64,000 nucleotides of DNA from Flavobacterium endoglycinae (lineage in GTDB: Bacteria; Bacteroidota; Bacteroidia; Flavobacteriales; Flavobacteriaceae): assembly GCF_017352115.1 (NCBI RefSeq), contig NZ_CP071448.1, positions 806,001 through 870,000 of the forward strand, in the 5' to 3' direction. A model generated the notes under the pieces. The model was given only the letters and a program-made list of their open reading frames with translations, had not been told where the DNA came from and made no database searches. Position numbers and translations under genes: made by a program. Below are positions 8,701-17,437 of the stretch, piece by piece (within the stretch, counting starts at the first letter, position 1; the number at the start of each line of letters is the position of its first letter).

Positions 8701-10890
8701 TTATTTGGTAAATAATAATTCTCTGTATTTAGTCAAAGTCCAGCTTTCGTCATCAACTAAAAGTTCTAGCTTATCGCAGTGATTACGAATATCTTCAAAA
8801 TATGGTTTCACATTATTGCAATAGGCTTCGGCCATTTTTTGAGCGTCTGTTAATTGATTGGCTTTTTTTCTTTCGTTAGTCATTGCCAACACTTTAGAAT
8901 TTATGCCTTCAATATGACCTGAGATTTCTTTAATTAAAACAATCTGCTCTCGTGCAATGTCTTCAAAGTCTTTTCCGAAAATTTCTTTTAAACCTTTTAC
9001 ATTTTCAATTAAAGTATTTTGGTAACGGATTGCAGTTGGAATAACGTGGTTTCTAGCAATATCACCTAAAACACGTCCTTCAATCTGGATTTTTTTAGTG
9101 TATTCTTCCAATTCAATTTCATAACGGGCTTCGGCTTCAACATGATTAAAGATTCCTAATTCAGCAAATAAATCCAACGCTTGTTTCGAAACTTTTGCTT
9201 TGATCGCTTCTGGAGTTGTTTTAAAGTTGCTCAATCCTCTTTTTTTCGCTTCTTTTTCCCAAGCTTCGCTGTAACCATCTCCTTCAAAAAGGATTTTTTT
9301 AGATTGTTTGATGTATTCTCTTAGTACGTTGAAAATAGCATCGTCCTTTTTCATGTCTTTTGTATCAATTAGTTTTTCAACTTCATTTTTAAAGTCAATT
9401 AACTGTTTTGCTACAATAGCATTTAAAGTTGTCATCGCATTTGAACAGTTTGAATTTGAACCAACTGCTCTAAATTCGAATTTATTTCCTGTAAAAGCAA
9501 AAGGGGAAGTTCTGTTACGATCAGTATTGTCTAATAATACATCTGGAATTTTACCAACAACGTTTAATTTAAGATCTGTTTTTTCTTCTGGCGAAAGTTT
9601 TCCTGTCGTTACGCTCTCTAATTCTGATAGAACTTTAGTCAATTGTGCTCCAATGAAAACCGACATAATGGCTGGCGGCGCTTCGTTTGCTCCCAACCTG
9701 TGATCGTTACTTGCAGTTGCAATAGAAGCTCTTAATAAAGTTTCGTTATCATTTACCGCTTTAATCGTATTAATGAAGAAAGTCAGAAACTGTAAATTAC
9801 TCATTGGCGTTTTACTCGGACTTAATAAGTTAACTCCCGTATCTGTAGCCAACGACCAGTTATTGTGTTTTCCAGAACCGTTTACTCCTTTAAATGGTTT
9901 TTCGTGAAATAAAACTTTAAAATCATGACGTTCTGCCACTCTCTGCATTACATCCATCAATAAAGAGTTGTGGTCTACCGCTAAATTTGTTTCTTCAAAA
10001 ATTGGAGCCAGCTCAAACTGATTTGGCGCAACCTCATTGTGACGCGTTTTTACTGGAATACCCAACAACATACATTCTTGCTCTAAATCTCTCATATAAG
10101 TTAGTGCACGAGTTGGAATAGAGCCAAAATAGTGGTCGTCTAATTGTTGTCCTTTTGCAGAAGTGTGTCCTAATAAAGTTCTTCCTGTCATCATTAAGTC
10201 AGGGCGAGAATTTGCCAAAGCTTTATCAATCAAGAAATATTCCTGCTCCCATCCTAAAGTTGCAGTTACTTTTTTTACGTTTTTATCAAAATAGCGGCAA
10301 ACCTCTGTGGCAGCTTCATCAATTGCAGATAAAGCTCTTAATAAAGGTATTTTGTTGTCTAAAGCTTCACCTGTATATGCAATAAATACAGTTGGAATAC
10401 ACAAAGTTGTACCATATATAAAAGCAGGCGAAGTTGGATCCCAAGCAGTATATCCTCTTGCTTCAAAAGTATTTCTTATTCCTCCATTTGGAAAACTTGA
10501 CGCATCTGGTTCTTGCTGTACCAATTGTGCCCCTCCAAATTTTTCTACAGGATCGCTACCGTCATAAGACGTTTCAAAAAAGGCATCATGTTTTTCTGCG
10601 GTTGTTCCTGTAAGCGGCTGAAACCAGTGTGTATAATGTGTAACTCCTTTTGCCAGAGCCCATTCTTTCATTCCCATGGCGATATAATCGGCCATTTTTC
10701 TGTCGATTTTAGTTCCGTGCTGAATGGCATCTCTTACTCCTTTAAAAGCATCAGGAGTTAAGTACTGCTTCATCGCTTTTTCATTAAACACATTTGAGCC
10801 AAAAAGATTTGATTTTCGGTCCATTTCTTCAAAATGCAGCGGCTTTCTATTAGAAGCTTCTTGTAAAGCCTGGAAACGTAATGTTGACAT
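8701..10890 (-). CDS. glnN: glutamine synthetase type III
   Basis: ATP-dependent ligation of ammonia to glutamate. The 729-residue length and motif set are those of GSIII, the dodecameric form common in Bacteroidota and cyanobacteria. Visible are the GSIII N-terminal region, the beta-grasp part TLGWEQEYFLIDKAL, the catalytic stretch HEKPFKGVNGSGKHNNWSLAT, the ATP/metal segment ASNDHRLGANEAPPAIMSVFIG, and NRTSPFAFTGNKFEFRAVGSN. It is divergent from a second, unrelated glutamine synthetase at 11319, with a 428-bp shared promoter region. Two forms side by side suggest separate regulation by nitrogen supply. Confidence 0.96.
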   Translation of the reverse strand: MSTLRFQALQEASNRKPLHFEEMDRKSNLFGSNVFNEKAMKQYLTPDAFKGVRDAIQHGTKIDRKMADYIAMGMKEWALAKGVTHYTHWFQPLTGTTAEKHDAFFETSYDGSDPVEKFGGAQLVQQEPDASSFPNGGIRNTFEARGYTAWDPTSPAFIYGTTLCIPTVFIAYTGEALDNKIPLLRALSAIDEAATEVCRYFDKNVKKVTATLGWEQEYFLIDKALANSRPDLMMTGRTLLGHTSAKGQQLDDHYFGSIPTRALTYMRDLEQECMLLGIPVKTRHNEVAPNQFELAPIFEETNLAVDHNSLLMDVMQRVAERHDFKVLFHEKPFKGVNGSGKHNNWSLATDTGVNLLSPSKTPMSNLQFLTFFINTIKAVNDNETLLRASIATASNDHRLGANEAPPAIMSVFIGAQLTKVLSELESVTTGKLSPEEKTDLKLNVVGKIPDVLLDNTDRNRTSPFAFTGNKFEFRAVGSNSNCSNAMTTLNAIVAKQLIDFKNEVEKLIDTKDMKKDDAIFNVLREYIKQSKKILFEGDGYSEAWEKEAKKRGLSNFKTTPEAIKAKVSKQALDLFAELGIFNHVEAEARYEIELEEYTKKIQIEGRVLGDIARNHVIPTAIRYQNTLIENVKGLKEIFGKDFEDIAREQIVLIKEISGHIEGINSKVLAMTNERKKANQLTDAQKMAEAYCNNVKPYFEDIRNHCDKLELLVDDESWTLTKYRELLFTK

Positions 10891-10939
10891 TGGTTATATA
10901 TTTTAAATTCGTAATAATTTTCATTAAAAAAATGAGGAA

Positions 10940-10947
10940 CAAATATA
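10940..10947 (-). promoter_or_regulatory. -7 promoter element for glnN
   Basis: Reads TATATTTG on the minus strand, an exact TAnnTTTG match 49 nt upstream of the glnN ATG. Confidence 0.55.
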
Positions 10948-11120
10948 AACAATTAAAGTCCCTTTTTAGAATATAAAATTTAGATTTTTGAACTCTAATT
11001 TCACAATGGAAGACGGTTTTTTCAGAGAATATACATTGTCGTATGCAGAAATATAACAAAAAACCGCAATATTATTCATTAAATAAACATTTTTTCATAA
11101 TTCCTTAACCCAAAAAATCA

Positions 11121-11245
11121 AAAATACCCCTTAATTATTACGAATTTATTTTTTTACCCTATAAAAAATTACTTATTTTAAAATATACCCCTTCGAAAAT
11201 TGCGCTTCTCCAAAAAATCACACTCGCCAAAACAAAATAGCCCCC
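11121..11245. promoter_or_regulatory. cluster of CCCC-containing short motifs between the divergent glutamine synthetases
   Basis: In otherwise A/T-rich DNA there are four spaced C-runs: ATACCCC near 11124-11130, TACCCT near 11155-11160, ATACCCC near 11185-11191 and TAGCCCCC near 11238-11245. Spacing is about 25-55 bp. They could be binding sites of a nitrogen regulator serving both promoters; this is inference from position only. The rest of 10891-11318 shows no gene. Confidence 0.3.
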
Positions 11246-11272
11246 TAATTTTTAGGACTAAAAAAATAAATC

Positions 11273-11280
11273 TATATTTG
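11273..11280 (+). promoter_or_regulatory. -7 promoter element for type II glutamine synthetase
   Basis: Exact TAnnTTTG match (TATATTTG), 38 nt before the ATG at 11319. Confidence 0.65.
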
Positions 11281-11318
11281 ACCCAGCGAAAAAACAAAAA
11301 AAATAAATTTATATTATT

Positions 11319-12335
11319 ATGGCTAAAATTAAGTTAGAGTACATTTGGTTAGACGGATACGAACCAACTCAAAATCTTAGAAGTAAAACTAAAGTTGAAG
11401 AGCACGAAAATTTCAAAGGAACATTAGAAGAACTTGGAAATTGGTCATTTGATGGTTCGTCAACTAAACAAGCTGAAGGTGGTTCTTCTGACTGTCTTTT
11501 AGTTCCTGTTGCAATTTATCCTGATCCAACTCGTATCAACGGATGGTTAGTAATGTCTGAAGTTATGTATGCAGACGGAACACCACACCCTTCTAACGGA
11601 AGAGCTACAATTGATGATGAAGATGATGATTTTTGGTTTGGTTTCGAACAAGAGTATTTCATCATGGATACTAAAACTCAACTTCCACTTGGTTTCCCAG
11701 TTGGAGGATACCCTGCTCCACAAGGGATGTACTACTGTTCAGTAGGTGGAAAAAACACTCACGGTAGAAAATTAGTTGAAGAACACGCTGATTTATGTAT
11801 CGCCGCAGGAATTAACTTTGAAGGAATCAACCAAGAGGTTGCTTGTGGACAATGGGAATTCCAATTATTCGCTAAAGGAGCTAAAAAAGCTGGAGATGAA
11901 ATCTGGGTTGCTCGTTACCTATTAGACCGTTTAACTGAGAAATATGGTTACTATATTGAATATCACCCAAAACCTCTAGGAGATACTGACTGGAATGGTT
12001 CTGGAATGCACGCTAACTTCTCTAACTCAGTTCTTAGAACTTGTGGTTCTCAAGAAACTTACGAGAAAATCTGTGAAGCTTTCCGTCCTGTTACTAAAGA
12101 GCATATCGCAGTTTACGGAGCTTACAATGAACAGCGTTTAACTGGTAAACACGAAACTGCTTCTATCAATGATTTCTCTTATGGAGTTTCAGACAGAGGA
12201 TGTTCTATCAGAATTCCTTTAATGACTGTTCAAAAAGGTTGGAAAGGTTGGTTAGAAGACAGAAGACCAGCTTCAAACGGAGACCCATACAAAATTGCTG
12301 CTAGAATTATCAAAACTGTTAAATCAGCTCTATAA
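11319..12335 (+). CDS. glutamine synthetase, eukaryote-like type II
   Basis: Second glutamine synthetase, 338 residues, the short GSII form first known from eukaryotes and some bacteria. It has the N-terminal beta-grasp motif EYIWLDGYEPTQNLRSKTK with WSFDGSSTKQAEGG, then FWFGFEQEYFIM (metal-binding glutamates), CGQWEFQLF, and NGSGMHANFSN before RGCSIRIPL. Length and motifs rule out bacterial GSI (about 470 residues). Cytoplasmic; forms a decamer in characterised relatives. It has its own -7 element and a strong terminator, so it is a single-gene unit divergent from glnN. Confidence 0.95.
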   Translation: MAKIKLEYIWLDGYEPTQNLRSKTKVEEHENFKGTLEELGNWSFDGSSTKQAEGGSSDCLLVPVAIYPDPTRINGWLVMSEVMYADGTPHPSNGRATIDDEDDDFWFGFEQEYFIMDTKTQLPLGFPVGGYPAPQGMYYCSVGGKNTHGRKLVEEHADLCIAAGINFEGINQEVACGQWEFQLFAKGAKKAGDEIWVARYLLDRLTEKYGYYIEYHPKPLGDTDWNGSGMHANFSNSVLRTCGSQETYEKICEAFRPVTKEHIAVYGAYNEQRLTGKHETASINDFSYGVSDRGCSIRIPLMTVQKGWKGWLEDRRPASNGDPYKIAARIIKTVKSAL

Positions 12336-12360
12336 TTTAAAGCTTACCATATATTGTAAA

Positions 12361-12389
12361 AATGCCTGCAAAAACTGCAGGCATTTTTT
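12361..12389 (+). terminator. intrinsic terminator
   Basis: AATGCCTGCA and TGCAGGCATT form a perfect 10-bp stem with a 5-nt loop followed by T-run, 26 nt after the glutamine synthetase stop. Confidence 0.95.
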
Positions 12390-12419
12390 ATTAGAAACTA
12401 TAAGGACATCTATCTTAAG

Positions 12420-12531
12420 AATTAAAAATTAAAAATTAAGAACTAAGAATTCACAACCGTCAACCATCAACTACCAACTACCAACCACCAACAATCAACC
12501 ATCAACCATCAACCATCAACTACCAACAAAA
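12420..12531. repeat. degenerate heptamer array, 16 units
   Basis: Sixteen uninterrupted 7-bp units. Each begins AA; the third base is T or C in 14 of them, and the last four positions vary. The array grades from AATTAAA and AACTAAG units at its left into AACCATC and AACTACC units at its right, with AACCATC repeated three times. It lies between the terminator of the type II glutamine synthetase and the promoter of the terC-family gene. The frame of 7 never slips over 112 bp. Confidence 0.9.
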
Positions 12532-12590
12532 ACCAAAAATTTTAAAAGTACCTTTCGTACTAATTAATTTTTAATTTAAACATCAAAAGT

Positions 12591-12598
12591 TATCTTTG
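12591..12598 (+). promoter_or_regulatory. -7 promoter element for terC-family gene
   Basis: Exact TAnnTTTG match (TATCTTTG), 22 nt before the ATG at 12621. Confidence 0.65.
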
Positions 12599-12620
12599 TA
12601 AATCATTTAAAAAAATCATT

Positions 12621-13595
12621 ATGATAGTCTGGACTTTGTTTTTACTGGCAGTTGTTTTTATCCTTGCTTTGGATTTGGGAGTTTTTAATAAAACCCCACA
12701 TATCATCAGCACTAAAGAAGCCAGTAAATGGACTTTAATCTGGGTAACTTTATCCTTTATTTTCTCAGGTGTTATATACTGGTTGTATACGACCGATTAT
12801 ATCGAAAATCCAGATCAGTTAAAACCGGCAGTGGCTTCTATGAAATTCATTACTGGATATTTGATCGAGCTTTCGTTAAGTGTTGACAATATCTTTGTTA
12901 TTGCTATTATTTTTGCTTCGTTCAAAATTCCACAGAAATACCAGCACCGTGTTTTATTCTGGGGAATTCTAGGAGCTGTTATTTTTCGCGGATTAATGAT
13001 TTTCTTTGGGGTAATGCTGATTAATAAATTTACATGGACGACTTATTTATTTGGTGCGTTCTTGTTATTTACCGCTGTAAAAATGCTGTTTTCTGGAGAA
13101 GATGAGGATTTTCACCCAAAAGATTCTTTTATATATAAGGCTTTAGGAAAAATTATACCAATTACTTCAGAGACTGACGGCGAGAAATTTTTCATTAGAA
13201 CCGAAAAAGGAAAAAAAGCGGCAACTTCATTATTTGTTGCTTTGATTGTAATTGAAGTTATGGATGTCCTTTTTGCAGTCGATAGTGTTCCTGCTATTTT
13301 AGCCATTACTTCAGATCCGTTTTTAGTATTTAGTTCTAATATTTTTGCTATTCTTGGATTGCGTTCTATGTATTTTTTCTTAGCCAATATGTTAGCAAAA
13401 TTCAGTTATTTAGAATACAGCTTAGTCGCTATTTTAGCATTTGTTGGTTTAAAAATGCTTTTACACGATTGGATTCACGTACCAGAATGGGCTTCTTTAG
13501 GATTTATTGCTCTTTCTCTTTTAGTTGGAATTCTAGTTTCTTTAAAATTTGGAGAAGAAAAAGAACTTACGGATTCAGATTCTACTGAAGAATAA
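12621..13595 (+). CDS. TerC/Alx family membrane protein
   Basis: Integral membrane protein of 324 residues in the TerC family, which includes tellurite-resistance TerC and the manganese exporter Alx. Hydrophobic helices fill the protein, with the family signatures ELSLSVDNIFVIAIIFASF (about residues 84-102) and VIEVMDVLFAVDSVPAILAIT (about residues 211-231). The conserved acidic residues inside these helices (SVDN, AVDS) are the likely metal-binding positions. It is alone in its transcription unit, with a -7 element upstream and a bidirectional terminator downstream. Metal export or membrane stress is the likely role. Confidence 0.93.
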   Translation: MIVWTLFLLAVVFILALDLGVFNKTPHIISTKEASKWTLIWVTLSFIFSGVIYWLYTTDYIENPDQLKPAVASMKFITGYLIELSLSVDNIFVIAIIFASFKIPQKYQHRVLFWGILGAVIFRGLMIFFGVMLINKFTWTTYLFGAFLLFTAVKMLFSGEDEDFHPKDSFIYKALGKIIPITSETDGEKFFIRTEKGKKAATSLFVALIVIEVMDVLFAVDSVPAILAITSDPFLVFSSNIFAILGLRSMYFFLANMLAKFSYLEYSLVAILAFVGLKMLLHDWIHVPEWASLGFIALSLLVGILVSLKFGEEKELTDSDSTEE

Positions 13596-13617
13596 GTTTT
13601 AGAAATATATAAGTAAT

Positions 13618-13648
13618 AAAAAAAGGGAATCTTTCGATTCCCTTTTTT
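13618..13648. terminator. bidirectional intrinsic terminator
   Basis: AAAAGGGAATC / GATTCCCTTTT stem with a 4-nt loop, flanked by A and T runs. It serves the convergent terC-family gene (plus) and the lipoprotein gene at 13671 (minus). Confidence 0.93.
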
Positions 13649-13670
13649 TATTACTTATATATCCAAAATA

Positions 13671-14189
13671 TTAAAGTTTAATTTTTTGGACTTGGCTCTC
13701 GCTTAATTTTGCAGCCTTCATTACATCAGTAAGACTATTTTTATTTATTGTTGAAGCTAAAGCAGAAGGAATTATAACAATACGAAAAGATTGGCTATTT
13801 ATATAACTAGGAGTTTCTGCTAGATTATAATTTGCTCCTACATAAATTTGAAAATCTTTTTTACTAAAATCATAATCATACGTTATTTCATCTCCATTAT
13901 CAAAATAAAGTGTAGTTGGAATTAATTGCCAAATTGGAGTTTGAGAATTTATTGTTCCTTTCAATCTATAAATCAAAACTGTTTCATCATCAAATAAATC
14001 ACCCCCAACTTTACTTTGAAAAGTTCCAGATATAAAATAACCGTCATTAGCATTATACGAAAAATTTGTATTCAAAATTTCAAATGCTTGAGCTCCTATT
14101 CCATCTTGTCCCGGAGGCCCTTCTGGTCCTTCGCAACTTGAGAATGCAACTAATCCAATAACTGCAAATAAGGTAAGTATCTTTTTCAT
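13671..14189 (-). CDS. lipoprotein with short collagen-like motif
   Basis: Exported lipoprotein of 172 residues: a signal sequence with lipobox FSSC (cysteine about residue 19), then EGPEGPPGQDGIGAQ, a short Gly-X-Y collagen-like stretch. A beta-rich domain of unknown function follows (FSYNANDGYFISGTFQSK, ETVLIYRLKGT). Proteins with this lipobox-plus-GPPGxDG start are common in Flavobacteriia and no role is established. A single gene ending at the shared terminator with the TerC gene. Confidence 0.8.
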   Translation of the reverse strand: MKKILTLFAVIGLVAFSSCEGPEGPPGQDGIGAQAFEILNTNFSYNANDGYFISGTFQSKVGGDLFDDETVLIYRLKGTINSQTPIWQLIPTTLYFDNGDEITYDYDFSKKDFQIYVGANYNLAETPSYINSQSFRIVIIPSALASTINKNSLTDVMKAAKLSESQVQKIKL

Positions 14190-14277
14190 AATAATTATTT
14201 TTTAAGGTTTGTATTATAAAGGTATTCCAAAAATCAAACCAAAAAAAATGTTAAGTCTTAAAATCGGCTATTTTTTC

Positions 14278-15147
14278 TTACTTTTTTGTAACCGTTTGGT
14301 TTTTAAGCAGAATTTTGCTGAAAAATAATACGTGATATGGTAAAGAATTTTCCCAATATTCCCATGTATGTGCGCCTGGACGTTCGGTATAATCGTGTTC
14401 AATTTTATTGTAAACCATTCTTCTGTGCAATTCTCTGTTTGGCTCTATCAAGAAATCATCAACACCGCAGTCAATAATCAAAGGAAGTTTGTTGGCTTTT
14501 ATTTTATCCAGCATTCCTAAAACAGCATGCTGTTCGTACATTTCGGTACTGCCGCTTTTATCGCCAAAAACGGGCTGCATTAATTTTACCACCTGAGCCG
14601 AAGAATCTCTGTTAAGCATTGCTCCCATATCTACAGCGCCACTCATACTTCCTGCAGCACAGAATAAATCTGGATGTCGGGTTGAAAGATACAAAGCACC
14701 ATGTCCGCCCATTGAAAGTCCTGTTATAACACGTCCTGTTCGATTGCTAATGGTTTTATAGGTCTGATCTACTTTTTGAATTACTTCCTGTGTAATGAAA
14801 GTTTCAAACTGACTTTCTTTATTTACAGGACTATCCAGATAAAAGCTGAATGTTTCACCTTCTGGCATTACGATAATCAAGTTATATTGATCTGATAAGC
14901 TTTGAACCAATTTTTTATTTGGAGTATTTTTTAACCAGTCACTAAAATGTCCGTAAGCTCCATGTAATAAATACATCACTGGAAAAGCGGTTTTACTTTT
15001 GGCATAGGTATTTGGCAGCACGACAGCCGCTTTATAGGTTTTTCCCATAGCCGTACTTGCAATTTGTAAAGTGTCTACTTTTGCCGCATAGGACATTGAC
15101 GAAGCGAAAAGCAAAACTGCAAATACTAAAATTTTAAGGTTTTTCAT
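14278..15147 (-). CDS. secreted esterase, putative esterase/esterase D family
   Basis: Exported alpha/beta hydrolase of 289 residues, counted from the ATG at 15147, which opens a clear signal peptide (MKNLKILVFAVLLFASSMSYA); an upstream frame extension to 15195 would place a charged tail in front. It has the lid-side motif YLLHGAYGHFSDW, the nucleophile elbow GLSMGGHGAL (Ser in G-L-S-M-G), the acid region CGVDDFL and a late histidine in GAHTWEYWENSLPYH. This matches the putative-esterase/mycolyltransferase-like family. The substrate (acetyl or feruloyl ester on glycans) is not determinable. It follows the M13 peptidase gene but a terminator lies between. Confidence 0.9.
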   Translation of the reverse strand: MKNLKILVFAVLLFASSMSYAAKVDTLQIASTAMGKTYKAAVVLPNTYAKSKTAFPVMYLLHGAYGHFSDWLKNTPNKKLVQSLSDQYNLIIVMPEGETFSFYLDSPVNKESQFETFITQEVIQKVDQTYKTISNRTGRVITGLSMGGHGALYLSTRHPDLFCAAGSMSGAVDMGAMLNRDSSAQVVKLMQPVFGDKSGSTEMYEQHAVLGMLDKIKANKLPLIIDCGVDDFLIEPNRELHRRMVYNKIEHDYTERPGAHTWEYWENSLPYHVLFFSKILLKNQTVTKK

Positions 15148-15242
15148 TTTGATAGTTTTTCGATTAAGGATTGTAAATATAGGTCTTTTTCTCAATAAAC
15201 TATCTGAAAAATCCGACTTGCTTTTCTGTCGTAATTTCCATT

Positions 15243-15276
15243 AAAAAAACCATCAAAAAGATTTGATGGTTTTTAT
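15243..15276 (-). terminator. intrinsic terminator of the M13 peptidase gene
   Basis: AAAACCATCAAA / TTTGATGGTTTT stem with A-run on the plus strand (T-run on the minus strand), 23 nt after the stop at 15299. Confidence 0.85.
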
Positions 15277-15298
15277 AATTATGATTTTGCTATGCAGC

Positions 15299-17332
15299 CT
15301 ACCAGATTGACACTCTAAGGCTATCAGGCAAATAAATTTTATTGTTTTCTTTTACGTTAAATGCTTTATAGAACTGCGGAATATTGCTCATGGGTCCGTT
15401 AACTCTAAATTGTTCTGGAGCATGAACATCAGTCATGATTTGATTAATTTTCGCTTCGTCACGTCGGTTAATCATCCACGAATAAGCATATGCTAGAAAA
15501 TAACGCTGATCTGGAGTTAATCCGTTTATTTTTTCATTTTCTTTAAACTGTTTTGTTTTCTGAAAAGCTTCGTATCCCATTACTACTCCACCTAAATCAG
15601 CAATGTTTTCACCTTGGGTAGCATCGCCGTTTACATTTTTACCTGAAATAGAATACTTACTATATTGAGAAACAATTAATTTTGTTTTGGCTTTAAACTT
15701 TTTCAAATCTTCTGCTGTCCACCAATTATTTAAATTTCCTTTTTCGTCGTACTGACTTCCTTGATCGTCAAAGCCGTGTGTGATTTCATGTCCAAAAAAC
15801 GAACCTCCAATTATACCATATATAATAGCATCATCCGGCATACGTCCTTCATATCCTGGAACTATTATATTACAAGCGGGAATCACAATTTCGTTGTTAC
15901 TCGGACTATAATATGCATTATAAGTATGAGGCTGCATTCCCCATTCGTTTTTATCAACAGGTTTTCCGTATTTATTAATCATATGTTTGTAAGCCCAGTT
16001 ATTCGCTTTTAAAACATTACCACAAAACGAAGTTCTGTCAATCGAAAGCTGGCTCATGTCTTTCCATTTATCAGGATATCCCAGCTTCATTACAATTTTA
16101 CTCAACTTGTATAATGCTTTTTTCTTGGTAGGTTCGCTCATCCAGTCCAGCTTTTTAATGTGGTCTGCAAATACATCACGAATATTGTTTCCTACTTCCT
16201 GCAGTTTTTCTTTTACCCCTTTTGGCATATATTCGGCAACATATACTTGACCAATTAAATCGCCTAAGTAATCATCTGTGTGCGAAACTATCCTTTCCCA
16301 GCGTGGTTTTTGAGCTGTTACGCCCATTAAAACGGTACGGAAAAATTTAAAATCCTGTTTTTCGAATTTTTTAGGAAGATATTCAGCATATGCATTTATC
16401 AAATTCCATTTTAGATAGGTTTTCCAGTCGTTTATACTATATGTTTTTAAAGTTTCATTAAGAGCTTTAAAAAACTCAGGCTGACCCACGATAACAGAAT
16501 CCGCTTTTGCAATACCTAAAACTGGCAGGACTTTTTTCCAGTCAATATTAGAAGTTAAGGTATTGAATTTATCAACGCTAAGTTTATTATAGTTTTTCAA
16601 AGGATCTCTCAAATCTTCCAATTTTCTTGAAGATTTTGCCAATTCCGTTTCAAGCTTCATAATTACATCGGCATTTTTTGAAGCCGCAGCATCCTCTTCG
16701 CCTGTAAATTGCATCATAGCTTTAAGATGTTTCAGATATTCTGCACGGATGGCAACATTACGCTTATCATTATCAAGATAATAATCTCTTTGTTTCATCC
16801 CAAGTCCGCCCTGATTGAAGAACAATGCATATTTACTGCTTATTTTATCATCTTGGGAAACATAAAATGAAAATGCCGGATTGGCGCCAATTGTCTGCAA
16901 ATGTGCAATTACATTTACCAGTTCGGGAACATCTTTTATGTCATTAATCTTTTGGAATTCGGCGTTTAAAGGAGTTAAACCTGCTTTTTCAATTGCAAGA
17001 GTATCCATACCTGTAGCATAAAAATCACCAATTTTTTGTTTGTTGCTTCCTTTAGGAGCGTTTTCTTCTGCTGATTTTTCGCAAATGTTTTTGATTTGCT
17101 TGTTAATGGTATCCATGACAATTTTCATGATACCATTACTGCTTTCGGTGCCGGGAATTGGATTTTTTTTGAACCAGCCGCCATTTGCATACGTAAAGAA
17201 ATCATCTGCTGGATTAACAGTCGTATCGCGATTGGTAAGTAAAGGGTCTGAAAATGCTGTTTCTTTTTTATTACAGCTAAATAATGCCAATCCTAAAAAC
17301 AGGAAGACAAGAGGTTTTCTGAATAAATTCAT
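15299..17332 (-). CDS. M13 family zinc metallopeptidase, lipoprotein
   Basis: Neprilysin/PepO-type endopeptidase of 677 residues, anchored by a lipobox cysteine at residue 20 (LALFSC). Zinc and catalytic residues are all present: HEITH at 515-519 (two His ligands and catalytic Glu), ENIADLGG from Glu576 (third ligand) and the substrate-binding NAYY at 472-475. The N-terminal M13 domain starts PADDFFTYANGGWFKKNPIP. It cleaves peptides of limited size in the periplasm or at the cell surface. A monocistronic gene with its own terminator. Confidence 0.95.
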   Translation of the reverse strand: MNLFRKPLVFLFLGLALFSCNKKETAFSDPLLTNRDTTVNPADDFFTYANGGWFKKNPIPGTESSNGIMKIVMDTINKQIKNICEKSAEENAPKGSNKQKIGDFYATGMDTLAIEKAGLTPLNAEFQKINDIKDVPELVNVIAHLQTIGANPAFSFYVSQDDKISSKYALFFNQGGLGMKQRDYYLDNDKRNVAIRAEYLKHLKAMMQFTGEEDAAASKNADVIMKLETELAKSSRKLEDLRDPLKNYNKLSVDKFNTLTSNIDWKKVLPVLGIAKADSVIVGQPEFFKALNETLKTYSINDWKTYLKWNLINAYAEYLPKKFEKQDFKFFRTVLMGVTAQKPRWERIVSHTDDYLGDLIGQVYVAEYMPKGVKEKLQEVGNNIRDVFADHIKKLDWMSEPTKKKALYKLSKIVMKLGYPDKWKDMSQLSIDRTSFCGNVLKANNWAYKHMINKYGKPVDKNEWGMQPHTYNAYYSPSNNEIVIPACNIIVPGYEGRMPDDAIIYGIIGGSFFGHEITHGFDDQGSQYDEKGNLNNWWTAEDLKKFKAKTKLIVSQYSKYSISGKNVNGDATQGENIADLGGVVMGYEAFQKTKQFKENEKINGLTPDQRYFLAYAYSWMINRRDEAKINQIMTDVHAPEQFRVNGPMSNIPQFYKAFNVKENNKIYLPDSLRVSIW

Positions 17333-17437
17333 TTAGTTCTTGGTTTTTTGTTAGGTTATATTTTGCTCCTTATTATCTTGTTACGTTTTTAAAATAATAA
17401 GGAGTAAATATAATTTTTATAACAATACAATCAATAA

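Noticed and set aside
12420..12531. CRISPR array
   Set aside because: Units are 7 bp without spacers; no cas genes are present in the window.
15147..15195. Longer start for the esterase gene
   Set aside because: The upstream extension adds a charged stretch in front of a clear signal peptide; ATG at 15147 fits better.
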